Below, one piece after another: positions 1 through 5,123 of a stretch of 5,123 nucleotides of DNA. Positions within the stretch are counted from its first letter, which is position 1. Every line of letters begins with the position of its first letter. A model generated the notes under the pieces. It was not told where the DNA came from, did no database searches, and saw nothing but the letters and a program-made list of their open reading frames with translations. The translations under genes and the position numbers were made by a program. Source of the stretch: Candidatus Methylarchaceae archaeon HK01M (GTDB taxonomy: Archaea; Thermoproteota; Nitrososphaeria; Nitrososphaerales; JACAEJ01); contig JAKLZD010000067.1 of the NCBI GenBank assembly GCA_024256245.1, forward strand, positions 1 to 5,123, in the 5' to 3' direction.

Positions 1-1
1 G

Positions 2-106
2 GGCGTTACGATCCACTATCTCATTCATCCAGTAGTTACAGACCAAGCTTTTCTTTCATTAAGAGAAATAGAGCAAGGAAGGGTGTTATGTGGCATAGGT
101 GTATGA
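2..106 (+). pseudogene. 5' part of Mer-like F420-dependent reductase, ended by in-frame TGA (partial at left edge)
   Basis: Reading from base 2 gives 34 codons of protein-like sequence (beginning GVTIHYLIHPVVTDQ and ending GRVLCGIGV), then TGA at 104-106, then DKTG running straight into the open frame that ends at 814. From family knowledge, luciferase-like F420-dependent reductases of the Mer group have 'R/HPxxxA' about here, followed by 'GRxxLGIGxGDK'. The fragment matches this, with the stop sitting on the second conserved glycine. No frame change is needed, so a single base change (GGA to TGA) would explain it. Roughly 65-70 N-terminal residues lie left of the window. Without this part the downstream frame lacks the first barrel strands, which in this family help to bind F420. 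It could be a true nonsense mutation, a base error in the assembly or, less likely, readthrough. Confidence 0.72.
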
Positions 107-118
107 GATAAGACAGGT

Positions 119-814
119 ATGAATATGCTCAACATTGAGCGAAAGAAACCCCTTAAGACGATAAGAGAGGCCTTTGAAGTCATAAGGAGGATCACCACCG
201 AGGAGAGAATAACTCATCAAGGAGATATCTTCAGAGTCGATGGTGCAGGCTTTAGCTTTAAAGCAGAGGCAGTTCCTATCTTCATAGGTGCTCAAGGTCT
301 CAAGATGGCAAGATTGGCGGGTGAAATTGGGGATGGCATACTTATCAACACTGCCCACCCAAGTAATTTTGAAAAGGTCCTAAAACAGGTCGAGTTGGGT
401 GTTAGCAGTTCCAATAAAGATATGAATAGTCTAGAGATAGCTGTGTTTGCGCCTTTATCGATCTCTAATGATGAAAGAAAGGCGCTAACTGTGGCTAAGC
501 CTATCGTGGCTCGCATAGTCGCTGGATGTTCTAACAAAATTTTAAAAGCACATAAAATAAAGAGGGGGGATTCAGAAAAAATAAGAGGGGCAATAATACG
601 AGGGGATCGTGAATCTGCTTACTCTTCTGTCGATTCACGGATGCTAGAAGTATTTTCCATCTACGGCACCCCCGATAGATGTATTGAGAAGATAGAAAGA
701 CTGTTCGATCTAGGGGCAAAGTCCTTCATCGCGGTCATTCCTATAGAGTCCGATGTGGTCGAATCTATAAGACTGATGAAAGAAGAGATACTGCCTTACT
801 TTGAGCAAAAGTAA
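119..814 (+). CDS. mer: Mer-like F420-dependent methylene-tetrahydromethanopterin reductase, C-terminal part of a gene interrupted by TGA
   Basis: These 231 codons resemble the C-terminal two thirds of the Mer branch of luciferase-like, F420-dependent oxidoreductases, which are usually about 320-340 residues. Mer reduces methylene-H4MPT to methyl-H4MPT with reduced F420 in the cytoplasm, during methanogenesis or archaeal Wood-Ljungdahl C1 flow. Visible signatures are KPLKTIREAFEVIRR near the start, PIFIGAQGLKMARLAGEIGDG (residues about 53-73; IGAQG and GEIxDG are typical), a PIVARIVAG segment in mid-protein, and a C-terminal YGTPDRCIEKIERLFDLGAK helix region. The ATG at 119 has no convincing ribosome binding site and falls inside a conserved region, so it is probably not the native start; the real frame enters from base 2 through the TGA at 104-106. 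No further stop or shift is seen, so any inactivation would be recent. The usual SPIGP-like segment near the end reads IPIESD here, so this may be a Mer paralogue with another substrate. The stop is TAA. Confidence 0.7.
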   Translation: MNMLNIERKKPLKTIREAFEVIRRITTEERITHQGDIFRVDGAGFSFKAEAVPIFIGAQGLKMARLAGEIGDGILINTAHPSNFEKVLKQVELGVSSSNKDMNSLEIAVFAPLSISNDERKALTVAKPIVARIVAGCSNKILKAHKIKRGDSEKIRGAIIRGDRESAYSSVDSRMLEVFSIYGTPDRCIEKIERLFDLGAKSFIAVIPIESDVVESIRLMKEEILPYFEQK

Positions 815-832
815 ATTATGATGTCCTATTAC

Positions 833-840
833 TATAAAAG
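833..840 (+). promoter_or_regulatory. possible archaeal TATA box ahead of the DUF447 gene
   Basis: TATAAAAG lies in the 37-base gap after the Mer-like gene. Archaeal TATA boxes sit about 25 bases before the transcript start, which would put that start at about 860-863, on the ATG at 861, giving a leaderless mRNA. The bases just upstream (CCTATTAC) are not a clear purine-rich BRE, so support is modest. The same A-run is also part of the ribosome binding site at 836-843, and only one of the two readings may be real. Confidence 0.35.
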
Positions 841-843
841 GAG
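836..843 (+). promoter_or_regulatory. ribosome binding site deciding a TTG start
   Basis: AAAAGGAG ends 8 bases before TTG at 852 and 17 bases before ATG at 861. The short distance favours the TTG as start when the gene is read from a longer mRNA shared with the Mer-like gene. Confidence 0.55.
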
Positions 844-851
844 TAGTAGAT

Positions 852-1520
852 TTGTCGACTATGAGAAGTTTATCTGATTTTGGCTTCATAAAAAATAGAG
901 TATTTGAAGCAATAGTCTCGACCTATGGGGCGGATGGTATGCCCAATGCAGCTCCTATGGGAGTGATGATCGATGACACGCACCAATTGATAATAAGACC
1001 TTACACTAAATCTCAAACTTATAGAAATGTCCTTTTGCGTGGATGCGCTGTGGTAAATCTCACCTCTAACCCGATGATCTACTATAAGACCGTGTTTAAA
1101 GATGCCAACCCTGATAGTAAAATTCCATTCGAATGGTTCGAAAGGTCCCATTTAGTCGATGCTCCAAAGTTGAAGATTGTCGATGTATGTATAGAAGCGA
1201 AGATGATAAAAGTAGAAGATTTTGAGAAGGATAGAGCCAGAGTTTTATGTAAAGTAGAGAAGATTGATCCTATTGTGAGGACATATCCAAGGGCTTATTG
1301 TAGAGCGCCTTTTGCTGTAATAGAAAGCATCATACACGCTACAAGAATCAAGGTATTTCTTTCCAATGATAAGAAAGAGAAAGCAGAAGAATTGATAGAC
1401 TTGATTAAGCATTATGATGCACTTACGAGGAGAGTAGCACCAGATTCAGCTTATACAAAGATAATTGCCGACATCCTCTTAAGAATAGAAGCGTGGAAGG
1501 CAAGATTAAAAAGTGAATGA
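852..1520 (+). CDS. DUF447 family FMN-binding split-barrel protein
   Basis: Complete 222-residue protein of the DUF447 family, mostly archaeal proteins of unknown reaction. Solved family members have an FMN-binding split barrel followed by a helical C-terminal part, so a soluble cytoplasmic flavoprotein is expected. Family signatures are visible: EAIVST (19-24), GMPNAAPMGV (29-38), RPYTKSQTYRN (49-59, the likely phosphate/flavin-contacting stretch), AVVNLT (66-71) and, in the second half, the APFAVIESIIHATRI segment followed by a charged, Lys/Glu-rich helical tail. The length is normal for the family. The TTG at 852 is chosen because AAAAGGAG lies 8 bases before it; ATG 861 is the alternative and would remove three residues. 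The gene lies 37 bases behind the Mer-like gene on the same strand, so co-transcription is likely. That neighbour suggests a link to tetrahydromethanopterin or F420 redox chemistry, which is inference. The stop is TGA, showing that TGA terminates in this genome. Confidence 0.85.
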   Translation: MSTMRSLSDFGFIKNRVFEAIVSTYGADGMPNAAPMGVMIDDTHQLIIRPYTKSQTYRNVLLRGCAVVNLTSNPMIYYKTVFKDANPDSKIPFEWFERSHLVDAPKLKIVDVCIEAKMIKVEDFEKDRARVLCKVEKIDPIVRTYPRAYCRAPFAVIESIIHATRIKVFLSNDKKEKAEELIDLIKHYDALTRRVAPDSAYTKIIADILLRIEAWKARLKSE

Positions 1521-1590
1521 ATAGTAGAAGATTATTTGAATTAGCAGGATGATCTCTGAGTTTAGTTATCGAATATCTAGCTGAATAAAT

Positions 1591-1600
1591 ATTTGTTTTA
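1591..1600 (+). terminator. possible T-rich terminator in the convergent gap
   Basis: The 82-base gap (1521-1602) between the DUF447 gene and the end of rad50 is AT-rich and holds no gene. The + strand reads ATTTGTTTTA just before the rad50 stop, consistent with archaeal termination on T-rich tracts without a hairpin. I see no strong stem-loop. The opposite strand has only a weaker ATATTTATT stretch for rad50 transcripts. Confidence 0.3.
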
Positions 1601-1602
1601 AC

Positions 1603-4188
1603 TTATGAAGCAAGAACCCTTTGAACCTTTGAGATTCCTCTTTCCTTTGTGATTCGGTATACTTGATCAACAAATCCCTCTAGCTCTCTCTCATGTGACA
1701 CCATTATAACTTGTTCACAGTTTAGCTCCCTTAACACGTCCCTAAGTTTGTTCAACTGTTCTTTACTAAAGCCGTCAGTCGGTTCGTCAAGTATGAGAAG
1801 ATTGCTATACATAGCCTTGCATTCCATTTTGACCATAACGTTAAGTGCCAACCTATATGCCAGTGCCACAGTCGTTCTTTCACCTCCGCTCAGACTCCCT
1901 ACCTCAAGTTCGTATCCACCCTGCTCTATGATGGGTGTGAAGGAGTCATCTATTCTGACAGATATATCATCAGTTTCAGTTAGAGAGTTGAACCAATATT
2001 GGAACAGCTGATCGAATTCTTCCTTAATATTTATAAGAACATGAATCTCTATGTCTTGAAGGCAAGGTACAAAGTAGTCGTTAAGCCAAACCTTCATTTC
2101 TTCGAAGATCTCTTTTTGAATTAAGTGTTTTTCCTTTTGTAGGATCGATTCCTGAATTTCCCGTATTTTGGTCTTTGTCGAATTAATTCGCTCCTCAATA
2201 GATGTGGATTCCTTTTCAGCTTGTTTTAGTTGTTTATTTACATTAGTTTTATTGTCCTCAAGTTTATTAATCTCTTCCAAAACTATCTTATCCTTTCCAA
2301 AGAGCTGTGTCTTCTTCTGAATCTCCTTCTTCCTCAGCTTGATTTCTTTTTGAAGTTTCTTCAATGCTCCTTTTGATTCACACAGATCCTTTGAAACTCT
2401 AGACTTCCTGGAGGACTTGCTCTCACTTTCGGTATAATTCGCCTCAATTCTTTGCGTTTCTAACTTTTCAATCTCTTGCTTTAAACTATCATATCCCTCT
2501 TTGGCATTTTTTAGTCTTTCAAGCGATTTCATGACCTTACCCAGCTCTTTTCTCTTCTTTTTTGCAAACCCTTGCTCTTCTAATATGATTACACATGAAT
2601 CGAGCTCTTTTTGTATATCATCTAACTTCTTTCTATCAATATCAACGGCAGATGCCCTTTCCTTTAACTCTGCAAGATTCTTGCCAAGTTTCACGAGTTT
2701 ATCCCTCTTGGTCTCGAGTATTCCTTTATCCTTTTCTAATTTTACTTTCTCTTTTCTAAGAGACTTAACTGTTTTTATAAGACTTTTAATGGTTTTCATA
2801 ATTTCTGCTAATTCCTCGTCATACCTACCTTCAACTACATTATAATGCTCGGGTGTAAGTTCTTGTTTACAACGTGGACATAACGCTCCTACTCCTATCT
2901 TCTTGATATCCTCCAATTCTCTCTTCTTTTTACTGAGTTCAGTTTGTTTTGTCTTGATGTGTCCCTTGTTTTCAGAGATTGTCTCTATAAGTTTAGTTAT
3001 TTCTTTAAGAAGACCATCCAAGGGCTTTATTTCTTTTGTGAGTCGGACTTCCTCTTGTTCCATGTCAACAATGTTTCCGAGTTTTTTAACCCTCTTAGCT
3101 ATACTTTCTTTAAGTGATTTGATATCATTATGAAGATCTTTTATCTTCTTTTCTAGATGCTTTTCCTCCTGCCTAATTGATTCATCCAAACCTGCCTTCC
3201 TTTTTTCTAACTTTCTGTAACGTTCTACTGATTTATCCAAAGCCTTTTGCTTTGTTTTCTTTTTAAGGTAATCTTTGTAGACGGGTCTGAGTTTCTTTAA
3301 CTGTTGTGAGGCCTCTAATATCTCTTCGAGATCTCCTTGGAGTCTCTCTATCCTTCTCTTTACTTCGAGTTCTTGATCCTCCTTACTATTGATATCAGCA
3401 TCTAGGAGAGGTATCGCCTCGCCGAGCCTAATCACTTTCTCCTTTTTTGGTTGAAGTCCCTCTAGATTTTTCTCGATTTTCTCAACTGTCTTATTCAGTT
3501 TTTTGACCTTTCTACAAGCTTTGTTGAAGTCCCCTTCTGACCTCTTCAGGTTTGCCTTTTCGTCTTTTAATAATATTTTAAGATCAGACAAGTCCTTTAT
3601 GGCCTCGGCAAGGACACGGATTTCAGTTTTAATTTCTCCATTGATAATATCTACATTGTTTCTTGCGGAACTGTACTTCTCGATGCCGAAAGCCCTGCGG
3701 AGCGTCTCAAGCCTCTTATCAGGCTTCTGAAGTAGAACTTCCTTCATCATCTCTTGTGGTGTGAAGATAGCGTACCTGTAGATGAGCGAGCTTGTTCTGG
3801 GATGTTCCCTTTCCTTAAAGTCCAATATTTCAAGAACCCTTGCTTTCATTTCAGTAACCGAATAGTCAGTTCTTACGCCATCTTCGATAATATAGCAGTC
3901 TTTTTGATTGACATGTTTGCGCTTTCTTTGAAGAGAGCGAAATACTATATACTCCTTATCATTCACTTCGAAAGTTAATTCCACTGAACCCTCTTTCTTG
4001 CCACTACGAAGAAGATGTGTACCCTCAACGTCGCCGAGGCCAAAAAGAGCGAACTCGATAGAAAGAAGAATTGACGACTTTCCTGAACCTATGTCACCCT
4101 CGAAAAGTGAGCTCCCCTTGGAGAAATCGATCTGTGTCTCTTGTCCATAGCTCCTTATATTGTTGAGGATCAGGTTCTTCAGAATCAT
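1603..4188 (-). CDS. rad50: DNA double-strand break repair ATPase Rad50
   Basis: Complete 861-residue Rad50, the SMC-like ATPase that tethers and remodels DNA ends and controls the Mre11 nuclease. In order: N-terminal lobe with IRSYG (11-15) and Walker A GDIGSGKSS (31-39); Q-loop in IFTPQEMMKE with Q145; first coiled-coil arm about 183-430; zinc hook CPRC (C437, C440), which dimerises two molecules through one zinc; second arm about 447-695; then the C-terminal lobe with ABC signature LSGGER (766-771), Walker B LLILDEP (D801, E802) and H-loop SHE (H832). Length and the nearly equal arms fit archaeal Rad50. The long Lys/Glu/Leu-rich arms show no break in frame. The Q-loop differs from the 'RQGxID' form of well-known Rad50s, suggesting a divergent archaeal subgroup. 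ATG 4188 is chosen because it gives the conserved MILKNLILNNIRSYG start and overlaps the mre11 stop as ATGA. It ends with TAA and is the last gene of the operon. SbcC is the bacterial counterpart, but the mre11 context supports Rad50. Confidence 0.96.
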   Translation of the reverse strand: MILKNLILNNIRSYGQETQIDFSKGSSLFEGDIGSGKSSILLSIEFALFGLGDVEGTHLLRSGKKEGSVELTFEVNDKEYIVFRSLQRKRKHVNQKDCYIIEDGVRTDYSVTEMKARVLEILDFKEREHPRTSSLIYRYAIFTPQEMMKEVLLQKPDKRLETLRRAFGIEKYSSARNNVDIINGEIKTEIRVLAEAIKDLSDLKILLKDEKANLKRSEGDFNKACRKVKKLNKTVEKIEKNLEGLQPKKEKVIRLGEAIPLLDADINSKEDQELEVKRRIERLQGDLEEILEASQQLKKLRPVYKDYLKKKTKQKALDKSVERYRKLEKRKAGLDESIRQEEKHLEKKIKDLHNDIKSLKESIAKRVKKLGNIVDMEQEEVRLTKEIKPLDGLLKEITKLIETISENKGHIKTKQTELSKKKRELEDIKKIGVGALCPRCKQELTPEHYNVVEGRYDEELAEIMKTIKSLIKTVKSLRKEKVKLEKDKGILETKRDKLVKLGKNLAELKERASAVDIDRKKLDDIQKELDSCVIILEEQGFAKKKRKELGKVMKSLERLKNAKEGYDSLKQEIEKLETQRIEANYTESESKSSRKSRVSKDLCESKGALKKLQKEIKLRKKEIQKKTQLFGKDKIVLEEINKLEDNKTNVNKQLKQAEKESTSIEERINSTKTKIREIQESILQKEKHLIQKEIFEEMKVWLNDYFVPCLQDIEIHVLINIKEEFDQLFQYWFNSLTETDDISVRIDDSFTPIIEQGGYELEVGSLSGGERTTVALAYRLALNVMVKMECKAMYSNLLILDEPTDGFSKEQLNKLRDVLRELNCEQVIMVSHERELEGFVDQVYRITKERGISKVQRVLAS
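4185..4188 (-). other. ATGA overlap of mre11 stop and rad50 start
   Basis: On the - strand the ATG of rad50 (4188-4186) shares bases with the TGA of mre11 (4187-4185). Upstream of it is only a weak purine stretch (GGCGAGAT), so rad50 translation probably relies on ribosomes finishing mre11. This would help keep the two subunits balanced. It also confirms TGA as a stop in this genome. Confidence 0.85.
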
Positions 4189-5123
4189 TTTATCTCGCCT
4201 AGCTTAAGTATAGTTTGGGTTTCATGCCAGATCCTATCTTTGAACACACTTACCTTCTCGTTTTCTTTCCGCTCTGAGCTCAGAGTATCCAGGAGGTTCT
4301 CAGCTGTATTCAGACCTGCCCTACCTTCTAATGTATTTTTCAGAATCTGTTTTGCATTAGAGCTAATGGCAGGATTAACCGTATAAGAACCGACCCTCTC
4401 TCTGAATAACTTCATCTCTATTTCTGTCTTCGTGTCTCCTGTTACCCGTATCTCTGTGAGCCCTTTCGCTGTTAGGCCGTGTCGGTTAGGAACGATTACT
4501 AGAGGGTCTTTCCGTCTTATAGCATCCAAAACGGTGTTGAAGTCTATATCCGAAGGTTTACCCGCGCTTAGCATTCCTGAGACCTTGAGCAGAATCACCT
4601 TTCCTTGAGCTTCAACTCTCGAAGCAAAATCCTTAAGCTCATCCTCAACCTGTTTGGGCGTCTTCCCTTCTGCACTTACTTTTTCATATACGATGTCACA
4701 CACATTTACCTCTGCGAAGTTTAACTTGCTTACCTGATCGTCGAACTCTACGATATAGAAGCCACGTCTTTCGCCTTTGGCTGAATCTTCGAGATCCTTA
4801 AAAGTGGAACCGAAAAGAGTGCCTGGCCAGACTATGTGTCCAAAAGCATCAGAATACTGCTCGACCCTTTTGTGGATGTGACCACCAGCACAATAGTGAA
4901 AGCTTGGTGGGACTTCGGAGAGGGGAATACTTTCAGCATACATGTAGTCTAAGGGTTTGAATTCATCTATAGCAGTGTGGAACAGGAAGATCTTGAAGCC
5001 TTTCTCTTGCTGAATACTTTCTCTATCTATCTCTTTGTAGTAAATTCTCTCAAGCCCCGTCTTCCTACCTGAAATACCTGTGAGCTTAGCTCCTGTTTTC
5101 GGATCGCGATAGAAGTTCAGAAC
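4185..5123 (-). CDS. mre11: DNA repair exonuclease Mre11, N-terminus beyond the right edge
   Basis: The frame is open from the window edge to the TGA at 4185, giving 312 visible residues. Mre11 is the Mn-dependent nuclease partner of Rad50 that trims and opens double-strand break ends. Numbering from the edge, the late phosphoesterase motifs are present: FLFHTAIDE with H49, and AGGHIHKR with H82 and H84. The 33-residue spacing from H49 to H82 equals that recalled for Pyrococcus furiosus Mre11 (H173 to H206), implying about 124 residues are missing, including the DxH, GD and GNHD motifs. After these come PGTLFGSTF and the KGERRGFYIVEF strand that close the nuclease domain, then the capping region, and a charged helical tail (about 250-312) where Rad50-binding helices normally sit. 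The Met at 4943 lies inside the nuclease core and is not a start. The coding region overlaps rad50 by four bases and belongs to the same operon. Confidence 0.94.
   Translation of the reverse strand, partial: VLNFYRDPKTGAKLTGISGRKTGLERIYYKEIDRESIQQEKGFKIFLFHTAIDEFKPLDYMYAESIPLSEVPPSFHYCAGGHIHKRVEQYSDAFGHIVWPGTLFGSTFKDLEDSAKGERRGFYIVEFDDQVSKLNFAEVNVCDIVYEKVSAEGKTPKQVEDELKDFASRVEAQGKVILLKVSGMLSAGKPSDIDFNTVLDAIRRKDPLVIVPNRHGLTAKGLTEIRVTGDTKTEIEMKLFRERVGSYTVNPAISSNAKQILKNTLEGRAGLNTAENLLDTLSSERKENEKVSVFKDRIWHETQTILKLGEIK

Noticed and set aside
104..106. TGA as selenocysteine, or as a recoded glycine or tryptophan
   Set aside because: The family has glycine here, not cysteine or selenocysteine. TGA is used as the normal stop of the DUF447 gene and of mre11, so genome-wide recoding does not fit, and I see no clear stem-loop around it.
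818..877. Short + strand frame starting at ATG 818 (MMSYYYKRSS, 19 codons)
   Set aside because: It is very short, has no ribosome binding site, and overlaps the start of the DUF447 gene in another frame.
86..1151. - strand open frames opposite the Mer-like and DUF447 genes
   Set aside because: They are low-quality translations lying fully antisense to genes with clear family motifs.
2100..3600. Repetitive-looking AAG/GAG-rich (CTT/CTC on the + strand) tracts as a DNA repeat
   Set aside because: The pattern follows from Lys/Glu/Leu heptads of the Rad50 coiled coil; I see no exact repeat unit.
1748..3978. Several + strand open frames of 74-114 codons opposite rad50
   Set aside because: They are Ser/Leu/Phe-rich mirror images of the Lys/Glu-rich coiled-coil codons of rad50, with no family resemblance or start signals.
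4941..4943. Met codon at 4943 as the start of mre11
   Set aside because: The frame continues upstream to the window edge and includes the conserved FLFHTAIDE motif, so this Met is internal.

Overview
The window looks like chromosomal DNA from an archaeon. Two things show this: a linked mre11-rad50 pair of archaeal type, and a gene related to F420-dependent methylene-tetrahydromethanopterin reductase (Mer) next to a DUF447 flavoprotein, a family found mainly in archaea. The DNA is moderately AT-rich, with frequent ATA (Ile) and AGA/AGG (Arg) codons. A TACK-type or Bathyarchaeia-like lineage carrying tetrahydromethanopterin C1 chemistry would fit, but that placement is inference and I cannot fix the taxon from sequence alone.

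Left part, + strand (1-1520): the window opens inside a Mer-like gene. Its frame carries recognisable protein from base 2, meets a TGA at 104-106 exactly where the family has the second glycine of its GIGxGDK motif, and then continues intact to 814. A caller that starts at the ATG at 119 therefore reports only the C-terminal two thirds. After 37 bases comes a complete 222-residue DUF447 protein (852-1520), starting at a TTG behind a good ribosome binding site. A TATA-like box overlaps that site, so an own promoter and a leaderless start at ATG 861 are also possible.

Middle (1521-1602): an 82-base gap between convergent genes, AT-rich, with a short T-rich stretch that could end + strand transcripts.

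Right part, - strand (5123-1603): mre11 (running off the right edge, so its N-terminus is missing) followed by a complete 861-residue rad50. The two overlap by the four bases ATGA, which implies translational coupling. Together they encode the Mre11-Rad50 complex that senses and processes DNA double-strand breaks. All the Rad50 signatures are present (Walker A, Q-loop, central CxxC zinc hook between two similar coiled-coil arms, ABC signature, Walker B, H-loop), as are the last metal-binding histidines of Mre11. rad50 is the last gene of its operon, so nurA does not lie directly downstream and any herA or nurA partner must be elsewhere.

I found no mobile element, CRISPR array, RNA gene or undescribed multi-gene system. 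The point most worth checking is the in-frame TGA in the Mer-like gene.
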